Source: a virus
DNA: 50,612 bases
Reading direction: 5' to 3' (one strand)
Virus record (IMG/VR): IMGVR_UViG_3300049810_001630
Coordinates: 1 to 50,612 of that record
The notes below the pieces were generated by a model. It saw only the letters and a program-made list of their open reading frames with translations, had not been told where the DNA came from and searched no databases. A program made the position numbers and the translations under genes. Shown here one piece after another: positions 1 to 6,696 of this stretch (position 1 is the first letter of the stretch; every line of letters begins with the position of its first letter).

Positions 1-35
1 CCACTTGATGCTCCATCAGGAAAGTTAAAAGCCAT
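1..35 (-). CDS. 5' end of a virion/fibre-like protein (partial)
   Basis: Only the first 11 codons are inside the window (MAFNFPDGASS), so function cannot be read. The start is well supported: an AAGGAG ribosome binding site lies just upstream and a TATTTATA late-type promoter box lies 18 bases before the ATG. Phage fibre and decoration proteins often begin with a similar MAFNFP stretch, so a late structural gene is my guess. Inference only. Confidence 0.5.
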   Translation of the reverse strand, partial: MAFNFPDGASS

Positions 36-53
36 AAATGTTCTCCTTTACTA

Positions 54-61
54 TATAAATA
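54..61 (-). promoter_or_regulatory. Late-type promoter box TATTTATA
   Basis: TATTTATA on the coding strand ends 18 bases before the ATG at 35. It is one of about twelve copies placed at similar distances before late genes in this window, with no recognisable -33 element. Confidence 0.5.
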
Positions 62-682
62 TTAATTACTACACTCTACCTCGTATTCTATCCAAGGTTT
101 GGTAGGTTTTTCATTTGGGAATACAAATTTTCTACAAGTACCATCTTGTTCAAAGTAAATTGTTTTTATCATTGTAGTTGGAATATGTCCACCTGTTGGT
201 AAAACTTCATGTCCTTCTTCAAAGATATTTTCAATCGTAATTGTTAAATTTTGTACATCATCCCATATTCTTTCTTCTTGTTCTAATAATCTCCAAGCAC
301 CTCTATTCAAATCTTGTTGTTGTAAAGTACAATTTAAATAAGAAAAAGTAGAATACAAGTTAGCTTGTGTATCTGAGTAAGTTGCCGCTGGTGCAAGGTG
401 TCCTTTATCCCATGGATTAGCATAATAATCATGTCTATCTGATGTATGAACTGATGGTTCTACATGGAAATCCATATTACCTCTATCAACATTCTTTGGT
501 CTATTTGTAGATGTATAAATCAACTTCATTGGTTGTTCATATACTTCATTGTACCAAACTTTAAATATTGCGTTTTCAATGATAACTTCATCTCTTAGTT
601 CTCTTTCAGGTACTTGAGAAAAACCCTCTGGTGTACATCCCATCAATATGATGGAAAGTAAAAATAATTTAATAAATTTCAT
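62..682 (-). CDS. Secreted lipoprotein DNA/RNA non-specific endonuclease
   Basis: A 206-residue protein of the DNA/RNA non-specific endonuclease (NUC, Serratia nuclease) family. The family motif DRGH appears as DKGH at residues 92-95, followed by LAPAA, with His95 as the expected general base. Asn117 and the later N126-R127...W130...E134 stretch match the metal-binding Asn and the helix that follows in this family. The N-terminus is a lipoprotein signal: MKFIK, a hydrophobic run, then the lipobox LMGC with Cys16 as the lipidated residue. It should therefore act outside the cytoplasmic membrane. A TATTTATA box 24 bases upstream suggests late expression, separate from the preceding glycosyltransferase operon. 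Possible roles are degrading incoming DNA of competing phages, degrading DNA released at lysis, or action from the virion. The family call is firm; the role is inference. Confidence 0.85.
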   Translation of the reverse strand: MKFIKLFLLSIILMGCTPEGFSQVPERELRDEVIIENAIFKVWYNEVYEQPMKLIYTSTNRPKNVDRGNMDFHVEPSVHTSDRHDYYANPWDKGHLAPAATYSDTQANLYSTFSYLNCTLQQQDLNRGAWRLLEQEERIWDDVQNLTITIENIFEEGHEVLPTGGHIPTTMIKTIYFEQDGTCRKFVFPNEKPTKPWIEYEVECSN

Positions 683-706
683 AATAATTATTTGGTTCTG
701 TTAATA

Positions 707-714
707 TATAAATA
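707..714 (-). promoter_or_regulatory. Late-type promoter box TATTTATA before the nuclease gene
   Basis: TATTTATA (extended TATATTTATA) lies 24 bases before the nuclease ATG, in the 36-base gap after the glycosyltransferase-like gene. It would let the nuclease be transcribed late, independently of the upstream operon. Confidence 0.5.
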
Positions 715-718
715 TAGA

Positions 719-1921
719 TTAAATTAGTTCCTTTGAATTATTTAGAATAATATCTAAATATGAGTTATTAGTATATGAAATATCAATTAAATTTTTTCGA
801 GTAGTTTCTACCCACTTTTTTAATTCTTCCTTTACATAATTCCACTTATCTTTATCAGCTATAGATTCTTTTATAAATTCACACAACTCATCAAATGAAT
901 TATATCTAAAAGAAAGTATATATGGTTCTTTATTATACTTAGTTTGTATTTTATTGTAAAAATCATACACCTTAAAGGAAGATGATAAAAACAACTTCCC
1001 ACTTAAAATTCTTATTACTGATTTTTCACTTATATAATCTAACTCCATCCACTCATCAATTATTTCAACTTCTGCTAAAGGAAGTATTTTATAATACATT
1101 TCGTGAATATTGTTTATATTAGATTCTCTACCCCAATCATGAATACCATATCCTCTTTTATTAATATAGTTATCTTTTATATGAGCTTGAATATATTTTC
1201 TAAACTCATCTACTTCTTTATCTATATTACTATCAACACTATCATCGGTGAAAGAGTATGAAGAATGTGTTATAAAAACTTCTGGTATTGTTAATAGTTT
1301 TTTAATTTGTTTTATTTTTTCACCAATTATTCTTCTAACCGAATAACTTAATTTATGGTTGGGAGTTATTTGTTTTAAGTAATTATATAAGAAATATGAA
1401 TGTTTTATATCTAAATTAGAATCGTGTATATATGATAGAAAATTGTTAGTAAAAACATAATGATGGTTTTTACAATTAGTAGCTGAAACTATTTCATCTA
1501 CGAATATTTTACAATTTTTAATTTTAGAAATAGGTAATGTGTGATTTCTACCTTCCCAATCTATATAAAAAATATTTAATTTTTCACCAAGAACTCTTCC
1601 TTTTTTAATTAAATCATCTCTAAGTTTATATTCAAAGTAATTTAAAGTTTTATAACTATATCCCCTATCTGTTGAAATTCCTTCTTGCATTAGATAGGTA
1701 TGGATATCAAATATATGATTTCCATCTAGTTTATCCCATTCATCATCTCCACAAAAAATTATTTTAATGGAATCATTTTTATATTTTGTTTCTAGTACTT
1801 GTTTTGTATTTTGTTCCTTAAAAAAATAAGAAGGAATATCTGGTTCTTTTAAATCAGTGCCATGAAAAAAATACCAAACTAAATCATTAGAGTAGTTGTG
1901 ATGTACATAGAATTTTTTCAT
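719..1921 (-). CDS. Glycosyltransferase-like protein, paralogue 2 (tentative)
   Basis: A 400-residue protein clearly paralogous to its upstream neighbour. Both begin with (K)F/IYVHH, and share FFHG near residue 20, YIDWEG near residue 120, an NKRGYGIHDWG/QKRGYGIHDWG motif, and a C-terminal SEKS...GKLF (here) or TEKS...GKPF (neighbour) stretch. An acidic residue, then (S/T)EKs/t, then GKPF is typical of the nucleotide-sugar binding end of several phage glycosyltransferases. That is the only functional clue, so the assignment is tentative. Its ATG overlaps the stop of the upstream gene (ATGA), so translation is probably coupled. This copy has lost about 40 residues and has L for P in GKPF, suggesting divergence after duplication. 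Very AT-rich and Lys/Asn/Ile-rich. Confidence 0.45.
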   Translation of the reverse strand: MKKFYVHHNYSNDLVWYFFHGTDLKEPDIPSYFFKEQNTKQVLETKYKNDSIKIIFCGDDEWDKLDGNHIFDIHTYLMQEGISTDRGYSYKTLNYFEYKLRDDLIKKGRVLGEKLNIFYIDWEGRNHTLPISKIKNCKIFVDEIVSATNCKNHHYVFTNNFLSYIHDSNLDIKHSYFLYNYLKQITPNHKLSYSVRRIIGEKIKQIKKLLTIPEVFITHSSYSFTDDSVDSNIDKEVDEFRKYIQAHIKDNYINKRGYGIHDWGRESNINNIHEMYYKILPLAEVEIIDEWMELDYISEKSVIRILSGKLFLSSSFKVYDFYNKIQTKYNKEPYILSFRYNSFDELCEFIKESIADKDKWNYVKEELKKWVETTRKNLIDISYTNNSYLDIILNNSKELI

Positions 1922-3234
1922 AATATGGATAACGGTTTACTAGATTTATCGGATATAACATAATCCAAATAAGAATTATTTTCATGAATTAACTCAATCA
2001 ATTGTGTTCTTAGGTTATTTACATATATTTTTAGTTTTTCAACAAATTCATTCCATTTGTGTTCATCATATGTTAAGTTATCGATGTAATCCATTTTATC
2101 TAAAATACAATCATATTCTAATGGAAATTCTATTACTTTCTTTCCATACGTTGTTAACCATTTATTATAAAAATCAATAGTTTCTTTATAAAATGGAATA
2201 AATGGCTTACCAACTAGTATATGTGAAATAGATTTTTCTGTTATGAAATTGTTTCCAACTGCTGAAAAACGAGATGTTAATATTCTATCTCGTGTAGGAG
2301 AATGTTCAAATAAAATACATACTTCTGATATCCCAAACATTTTCCACATATTTTCATTCATATTGTTTGAGTTCCACTCACCACCCCAATCATGAATACC
2401 ATATCCTCTTTTTTGTATAAAGTTTTCTTTTGGTATTTTTGAAATTAACTCTTTTCTGTATGGTGTTGGTTTATGAGTATCAGGTGTTATTTGGTTTTCA
2501 TCTCCAAATGATGATTGAGTAACCGAAATAGTTGGATTGTTTAATTTTAAAACAATATTTGCCATTGCTTCTTTATCCCCATACATCCTTCTAATTGGAA
2601 CGTTAATTTTATATTTGTAGTCGTTTTTATATTTTAGGTAATCCCCAAAAAAATAATAATCTCTAACACCCAATGTATTTGGATAGATAAATGACCATAT
2701 TAGATTTGTAAATACAAAGTGATGATTGGGTACTTTTTCTTTTACAGATGTAGTTTCTTCATCCACAAAAAATTGTATTTTAGAACTCATCCTTTTATAC
2801 CACCCTTCCATGATATATGGGTCATGTCCTTCCCAATCAATATAATGGTAATGAATTTTATTATTTAATACTTTAGCTTTAGAATTAAGAAAATCTAAAT
2901 TTTTATTGTTAGTTTCTACCATTAAATTAGAATTGAATCCTCTATCGGAAACCAAACCATCCTCTAATAATTTTATACTATAATCAAATAAATGAAATCC
3001 ATCAGTTTTATCCCAATTTTTTTCATTACAAAATTCTATTTCAATTTTATTATTTTTATAGATTCCATTTAGAATAACACTTTCTTTTACTTTTATATTT
3101 TTATTCCATCTATTATAGTTTCTAAACCAAGTTGGAACATTATCTGGCTCAATCTCTAACCCATGAAAAAATAACCAAAATAATTCATAGGTATAATAAT
3201 GATGTACATAAATTTTAAACTTTTCCATAATCAC
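1918..3234 (-). CDS. Glycosyltransferase-like protein, paralogue 1 (tentative)
   Basis: A 438-residue protein, the longer member of the tandem pair. The C-terminal third holds an acidic segment (ILFEHSP), then FITEKS and a GKPFIPF motif. This resembles the donor-binding end of phage glycosyltransferases related to fucosyltransferase-like folds. The N-terminal half has the pair-specific motifs YVHH, FFHG, a D-rich DKTDGFHLFD and YIDWEGHD. The start codon lies inside the end of the polymerase-like gene (20-base overlap), so the two are probably co-translated. Sugar acceptor unknown: phage DNA bases, a virion protein or host surface glycan are all possible. No membrane segment is seen. Genus of function moderately supported, specificity not. 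Confidence 0.48.
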   Translation of the reverse strand: MIMEKFKIYVHHYYTYELFWLFFHGLEIEPDNVPTWFRNYNRWNKNIKVKESVILNGIYKNNKIEIEFCNEKNWDKTDGFHLFDYSIKLLEDGLVSDRGFNSNLMVETNNKNLDFLNSKAKVLNNKIHYHYIDWEGHDPYIMEGWYKRMSSKIQFFVDEETTSVKEKVPNHHFVFTNLIWSFIYPNTLGVRDYYFFGDYLKYKNDYKYKINVPIRRMYGDKEAMANIVLKLNNPTISVTQSSFGDENQITPDTHKPTPYRKELISKIPKENFIQKRGYGIHDWGGEWNSNNMNENMWKMFGISEVCILFEHSPTRDRILTSRFSAVGNNFITEKSISHILVGKPFIPFYKETIDFYNKWLTTYGKKVIEFPLEYDCILDKMDYIDNLTYDEHKWNEFVEKLKIYVNNLRTQLIELIHENNSYLDYVISDKSSKPLSIL

Positions 3235-4471
3235 TACCCCAATCTACTTTGACAGGAAATCCATAACTTTCGAGAACGGATTTAACCAATTTAATTTCTT
3301 CTACTTCAGAATCATCGAATTCAAATAAGAATGAATCATAAGTGTATAATATAGGAAGAGGAAGTTGTAACTTCTTAAGTTTACTCAGTACCTCAATGTT
3401 GAACTCAGTTTCCGTCGCTTGGAGAATATAGTTGAAGAACTTTTGTGCGTTAGGTTTTTCAATCCAACCTAAAGGTATTTTTCTTCCTTTTGGAGTTTGT
3501 AAGTAACCATTTTTCACCGCCTCTTCTTGCATCTTTCTAATAAACTTATCTACTTTATCAAAGAATGGTATATTTCTATCTTCATCGGATACTCCCCCAT
3601 ATAAGATTCTAAACGTTCTTCCTTTGGATTCCCCATAATCACAACCATATTGGTCTGCTAACCATTGGTGAACCGAACCACTTGGAAGTTTGTATTTAAT
3701 TAACTTACCAATAATTCGGACATGATAAGCATCGTAATCGAATTGTAAGAAGAGTTTTCCTTTTCTTGGAACGAATACATCCCTACTACCATCTTTTTTA
3801 TTAAGAGCACCATAATTGATACCTAAATGTCTATTGGAAGGTCTTGATGTAATCGTGTATGGATTGTACTCGGTGAATGTATTCTCTAAAAGTAATGACT
3901 TTTGGTGAGTAGGCCATCTATCAAAAAATTTTTCCCTATCGACTTGAATCCCTTTTCTCTCGATATCTGAAAGGATAGGAATCATCGTTTCATCCACCCA
4001 ATTGTTTGTATGTTTTATATCCCATTCATCTGCAATACCTCGTAGTACCTCACCCCACTTCATTATAGGGATACTCTTACCCAAACCATCTCTTATACCC
4101 ATTCGGATATAAAAACTCGTTAGAACCTCTAATTTATCACCGAAAGGATATATCTTAAAGTTTTCAAAGAATAAAGAAGTTTGCACATCTTTTAGATTAG
4201 TTACCTTAATATCGGTTTGTAAGAAACCTTTTTTGTTCCAAATCCATTTTGGTTGATTCGAGGTTGATAAATCTATTTCTAACTTTTCACAATCATTATG
4301 GTTGAATGGAAGTATAAAATCAAGATTTCGGAATTGGACATACAAAAATGACAACCTATTATTCATAGGATGTCTTTCCAAATCTTCCCAAATAGGAATA
4401 ATCGTTGATTGTTCGTTATTCCAATATTCGAGAAATTGGTCTTTCTCTTTATTAGTTTCTACTATTACCAT
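3215..4471 (-). CDS. Reduced family A DNA polymerase-like protein
   Basis: A 418-residue protein with the palm and fingers signatures of family A (Pol I) polymerases. Motif A is FDYDAYHVR with Asp245; motif B has K283, F287 and Y291 followed by GG; motif C is YTYDSF with Asp379. TSR (Arg210) corresponds to the TGR before motif A, and GYLQTPKGRKIPL to the GYV.T..GR.R.LP segment. Both catalytic Asp are present. Oddities: the steric-gate Glu of motif A is His250; motif C HDE is YDS; only about 35-40 residues separate the ERKGIQVD segment from TSR, so most of the thumb is missing. Residues 1-130 resemble a decayed 3'-5' exonuclease (I27-W28-E-D30 where DxE is expected). The start is certain because an in-frame TAA directly precedes the ATG. 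T4-type phages normally replicate with a family B enzyme, so this is probably an accessory polymerase. Confidence 0.75.
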   Translation of the reverse strand: MVIVETNKEKDQFLEYWNNEQSTIIPIWEDLERHPMNNRLSFLYVQFRNLDFILPFNHNDCEKLEIDLSTSNQPKWIWNKKGFLQTDIKVTNLKDVQTSLFFENFKIYPFGDKLEVLTSFYIRMGIRDGLGKSIPIMKWGEVLRGIADEWDIKHTNNWVDETMIPILSDIERKGIQVDREKFFDRWPTHQKSLLLENTFTEYNPYTITSRPSNRHLGINYGALNKKDGSRDVFVPRKGKLFLQFDYDAYHVRIIGKLIKYKLPSGSVHQWLADQYGCDYGESKGRTFRILYGGVSDEDRNIPFFDKVDKFIRKMQEEAVKNGYLQTPKGRKIPLGWIEKPNAQKFFNYILQATETEFNIEVLSKLKKLQLPLPILYTYDSFLFEFDDSEVEEIKLVKSVLESYGFPVKVDWGSDYGKV

Positions 4472-4557
4472 TTACCCCACATACCCGCTTTACCACTAAG
4501 ATACATTTCTGTTGATATCTTAATACCAAGGTACATTTCTTTTAATATCTTTTTCAT
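4465..4557 (-). CDS. 30-residue ORF leading the polymerase-like gene
   Basis: A 30-codon ORF reading MKKILKEMYLG... to GMWGKW. Its ATG overlaps the TGA of the preceding 45-codon ORF, and its TAA overlaps the first codons of the polymerase-like gene. It has no recognised domain and repeats the phrase EMYL twice. The stacked stop/start overlaps on both sides argue that it is translated, perhaps as a coupling leader. It could be spurious. Confidence 0.42.
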   Translation of the reverse strand: MKKILKEMYLGIKISTEMYLSGKAGMWGKW

Positions 4558-4691
4558 TCTGTAACTCCATTATTATATTCTAATAGGATTAGTTCTGCAG
4601 TTTCTTCATCTACATAACCACTACCATCGATATCGATTAAGTGTCCTATATAATACATACCATCTTGTTGTGTTAAATCTGTTTTTTTCAT
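4554..4691 (-). CDS. 45-residue acidic protein, first gene of the polymerase operon
   Basis: A 45-codon ORF beginning MKKTDLTQQDG and containing DIDGSGYVDEE. It lies 7 bases downstream of the best Bacteroidota-type promoter in the window (TTTG-N20-TATATTTG), so its mRNA would have almost no leader. Its TGA overlaps the ATG of the next ORF. The DIDGSG stretch looks like an EF-hand loop, but position 12 is Thr rather than Glu and there is no partner loop, so calcium binding is doubtful. Function unknown. Confidence 0.5.
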   Translation of the reverse strand: MKKTDLTQQDGMYYIGHLIDIDGSGYVDEETAELILLEYNNGVTE

Positions 4692-4698
4692 AATATTA

Positions 4699-4730
4699 CA
4701 AATATACGAATTATTTTTGAATTTACCAAA
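4699..4730 (-). promoter_or_regulatory. Bacteroidota-type promoter of the polymerase/glycosyltransferase operon
   Basis: On the coding strand TTTG (4730-4727), a 20-base spacer, then TATATTTG (4706-4699), a full match to the Bacteroidota consensus TTTG / TAnnTTTG. It sits in the gap after the 80-residue gene and only 7 bases before the ATG at 4691, which predicts a leaderless or near-leaderless transcript. Confidence 0.65.
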
Positions 4731-4737
4731 TTATTTT

Positions 4738-4980
4738 TTAAAAAGGTAAAGGTTCATCCTTTTTTTCTTTAGGGATTGGTTTACTCCAATCATCCAATTT
4801 TATGTAATCATATGAAGCAAATGGTTGTATTCCCATTTCTGTGATTTCTGGTCTAGCATTTGGATTTTTTTCATCTATCTCATCTAACATCTTATGTGCA
4901 TTTTTACGAGCCATATAATCATCCTCGCCATACACATACATATCAACTGTTACTACATATCGTGTTCTTGTTTCTTTCAT
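4738..4980 (-). CDS. Hypothetical 80-residue protein
   Basis: Unrecognised small protein. The N-terminal half reads as a beta strand plus helix (RYVVTVDMYVYGEDDYMARKNAHKMLDE) and the C-terminal tail is proline- and charge-rich (PIPKEKKDEPLPF). It starts 3 bases after the stop of the SWIM protein gene and is the last gene before the polymerase operon promoter, so it belongs to the small-gene unit read from upstream promoters. No motif supports a function. Confidence 0.7.
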   Translation of the reverse strand: MKETRTRYVVTVDMYVYGEDDYMARKNAHKMLDEIDEKNPNARPEITEMGIQPFASYDYIKLDDWSKPIPKEKKDEPLPF

Positions 4981-4983
4981 AAT

Positions 4984-5181
4984 TTATATACTTAAATGGT
5001 TTAACTTTTCTTTTAATCTTTTCATATGTTTACAAGGTGAATAAGAACGAAAAGAACGTGCTGGACATTCACAATCATCAATCTTGTAATCAGTTACCCT
5101 TACTTGGTAGTAAGATAACTTACCTGTCTTTTTGTTTCGAGAACCCATTTCTCGATAGTACCAACTATTTGTCATAACCAA
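4984..5181 (-). CDS. Mini SWIM-type zinc-finger protein
   Basis: A 65-residue protein whose second half is a SWIM zinc-finger signature, CxC-x10-CxH: Cys37, Cys39, Cys50 and His52, followed by a basic helix (MKRLKEKLNHL). SWIM fingers occur in DNA- and protein-binding proteins such as MuDR-type transposases, helicases and recombination factors, usually as a small part of a much larger protein. Here the finger is nearly the whole protein, preceded by a strand-rich segment (SYYQVRVTDYKID). It is likely a DNA- or protein-binding accessory factor. The gene overlaps the upstream gene by 17 bases. A start at the second Met (codon 3) is also possible. Confidence 0.68.
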   Translation of the reverse strand: MVMTNSWYYREMGSRNKKTGKLSYYQVRVTDYKIDDCECPARSFRSYSPCKHMKRLKEKLNHLSI

Positions 5182-5488
5182 TAAAATTAAGAGTTACAGG
5201 TGGAACTAATCCTTTTTTAACATAGTAAGGATACTCCTCATTCAACCAATAGTTTTGAACGTTATGTAATTCATTTAAACAATCTTCCCATAATTCACCA
5301 AGGGTATATCCATCACCATATTTGATACCACCACAAAGAACCATTAGTTCATTTAAGGTTTCAAAATCATCATTCTTTTCAGCTTTGTTTATTTGGGTTT
5401 CAATTTCTATCTTCATGAAGTTAGCAACATAATCATTGTACTCATACATTTCTTTACTCCAAGGTTTTGTTATTTTAGGTATTTTCAT
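5165..5488 (-). CDS. Hypothetical 107-residue protein
   Basis: Unrecognised, Tyr/Glu/Asn-rich protein, probably cytoplasmic and mostly helical (EIETQINKAEKNDDFETLNELMVLCGG). The ATG at 5488 is preceded by the leader AAACCTTTAAACCTTT, a variant of the repeat seen before two other small genes here, and no Shine-Dalgarno sequence. Its 3' end overlaps the SWIM gene. Confidence 0.7.
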   Translation of the reverse strand: MKIPKITKPWSKEMYEYNDYVANFMKIEIETQINKAEKNDDFETLNELMVLCGGIKYGDGYTLGELWEDCLNELHNVQNYWLNEEYPYYVKKGLVPPVTLNFIGYDK

Positions 5489-5499
5489 ATTTTAAAGGT

Positions 5500-5799
5500 T
5501 TAAAGGTTTATTTCTTTCATTATATCGTTAAGAATATTATTAAATATCATATCTGTTTTCTTTTTTTCTTGATATTTTTTCTTATTGATTATAGAATTTT
5601 GTTTCTTGATTATCGTATTAAGAGCAGAAATTACATCATTTTTAGTATCACCAATCATACCAACTAACCACTTGGTTCCATCAATATTTAAAGTATCACC
5701 CAAGTTTCTTTCCCACTTAGATAACATATACTGAACTCCGTATAACTCAGTTTTACTCTCATTCATTCTTACTAATCCGATGTGTGTTTCTTTTATCAT
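5500..5799 (-). CDS. Hypothetical 99-residue protein
   Basis: Unrecognised basic, helical protein. I place the start at the ATG at 5799 (MIKETHIGLVRMN) rather than the in-frame TTG at 5835. The TTG would lie at the expected transcription start of the promoter at 5844-5875, whereas the ATG follows an AAACCTTAAAA leader like those of neighbouring genes. The C-terminal half is Lys/Asn-rich with a likely helix (TIIKKQNSIINKKKYQEKKK). Function unknown. Confidence 0.68.
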   Translation of the reverse strand: MIKETHIGLVRMNESKTELYGVQYMLSKWERNLGDTLNIDGTKWLVGMIGDTKNDVISALNTIIKKQNSIINKKKYQEKKKTDMIFNNILNDIMKEINL

Positions 5800-5843
5800 T
5801 TTTAAGGTTTTAATCGTGGTTAAACTCCCACTCAATTACAGTA

Positions 5844-5886
5844 CTAATATACGAAAAATATTTGAATTGACCAAATATTTTAACAC
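5844..5886 (-). promoter_or_regulatory. Bacteroidota-type promoter with upstream GTGTTAAAA box
   Basis: Coding strand: GTGTTA (5886-5881), 5 bases, TTTG (5875-5872), 20 bases, TATATTAG (5851-5844). The -7 box has one mismatch to TAnnTTTG. The GTGTTA box stands at the same distance from the -33 element in the promoter at 6272. It drives the 99-residue gene. Confidence 0.6.
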
Positions 5887-5892
5887 TTTTTT

Positions 5893-6234
5893 TTAAAATT
5901 GGCCATCATCTTCAAATGATACCAATTCTGGTTCAGAATACTTGTATGTTACTGATAAAGTTGGGTTGAATATTGTTTGATATCCACTTTGATTATAAAC
6001 ACTATTAGTAAAGTTACTAATAACTGTATCTATAAAATCTTTTAGAAGATAAGTTCCATCAGAAGAACCAAATCCATCTCCTTCATCCCAATCATTAGTC
6101 CATTCTTCAGCTATTTGTACTGAAATATCAACCAATTCAGAGAATTGAATTTGTTCATCATTAATCATTTGTTTGAAAGAATCAATACCAAGGGCTCTTG
6201 ATACGATATTGGAAGGGTTTACTAAGTAATTCAT
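5893..6234 (-). CDS. Hypothetical 113-residue protein
   Basis: Unrecognised acidic protein. The middle is Asp/Gly-rich (NDWDEGDGFGSSDGTYLLKDF) and the C-terminus is acidic and strand-like. It stands alone between two promoters: the host-like promoter at 6272-6314 gives it a leader of about 30 bases, and another promoter follows its stop. That placement suggests a separately controlled early gene. No motif supports a function. Confidence 0.68.
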   Translation of the reverse strand: MNYLVNPSNIVSRALGIDSFKQMINDEQIQFSELVDISVQIAEEWTNDWDEGDGFGSSDGTYLLKDFIDTVISNFTNSVYNQSGYQTIFNPTLSVTYKYSEPELVSFEDDGQF

Positions 6235-6271
6235 TCGTTTAACTTTTAAGTGTTATTAATTATTTACATAG

Positions 6272-6314
6272 TAAATATACGAAAAATAAATGAGAAATCC
6301 TAATTTTTTAACAC
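6272..6314 (-). promoter_or_regulatory. Bacteroidota-type promoter with upstream GTGTTAAAA box
   Basis: Coding strand: GTGTTA (6314-6309), 5 bases, TTAG (6303-6300), 20 bases, TATATTTA (6279-6272). The -33 box is weak, but the spacing and the upstream box match the promoter at 5844 exactly. It drives the 113-residue gene starting at 6234. Confidence 0.52.
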
Positions 6315-6330
6315 TTTTTTTGCAATTATT

Positions 6331-6519
6331 TTAATCATCCATTAATGAACATTTGAATGTTACTGATTTATCAAAAATAAATTCACAAACAGATTTTTCA
6401 TCTATTTCTGCAACTTCTATTTCTAATTCTATTAACTGAATCTGAGATTTTGATAACCAATCTACTAAGTTGATAGTTAATACTTCGTTTACAATTTCTT
6501 TTATTTTACTTACTGTCAT
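6331..6519 (-). CDS. Hypothetical 62-residue protein
   Basis: Small acidic unrecognised protein, probably a helix plus strand fold (KIKEIVNEVLTINLVDWLS). It is the only gene downstream of the structured region at 6541-6692. Its ATG is preceded by two copies of AACCTTAA instead of a Shine-Dalgarno site. If the structured RNA is a leader, this gene is what it would control. Confidence 0.6.
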   Translation of the reverse strand: MTVSKIKEIVNEVLTINLVDWLSKSQIQLIELEIEVAEIDEKSVCEFIFDKSVTFKCSLMDD

Positions 6520-6540
6520 AATTTAAGGTTTTAAGGTTTT

Positions 6541-6692
6541 ATATTTTTACTTTCTTTATTTTAGTTTTACATCCCCTATTGAACGTAGGGGATGGGATAT
6601 AAGTTGAACCAACTTTTAACGAGCTAATCAATTTCAAACTCGGATGACTTTAGAGTCATCACAACTATGTAAGTAATAAACTTTAAACTTAC
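6541..6692 (-). ncRNA. Multi-hairpin leader or small RNA candidate
   Basis: An untranslated stretch of about 150 bases with four perfect hairpins in series, read on the coding strand: 6692-6669 (GTAAGT/ACTTAC, 12-base loop); 6660-6643 (GATGACT/AGTCATC, 4-base loop); 6615-6601 (AAGTTG/CAACTT, 3-base loop); and 6594-6570 (CATCCCCTA/TAGGGGATG, 7-base loop). A promoter-like pair of boxes ends 4 bases upstream. No T-run follows the last hairpin, so a terminator is not obvious and the RNA may continue into the 62-residue gene as a structured 5' leader. It does not fold as a tRNA. Family unknown. Confidence 0.45.
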
Positions 6693-6696
6693 ACTA

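Noticed and set aside
3215-4471. Pseudogene fragment of a full Pol I
   Set aside because: The frame is intact over 418 codons, begins right after an in-frame stop, is tightly coupled to its neighbours and keeps both catalytic Asp, so an intact reduced protein is more likely than a remnant.
4554-4691. EF-hand calcium-binding protein
   Set aside because: The loop-like DIDGSGYVDEET lacks Glu at position 12 and there is no helix pair or second loop in only 45 residues.
5800-5835. TTG start for the 99-residue gene, 12 codons further upstream
   Set aside because: It would lie at the predicted transcription start, and the ATG at 5799 follows the leader motif shared with neighbouring genes.
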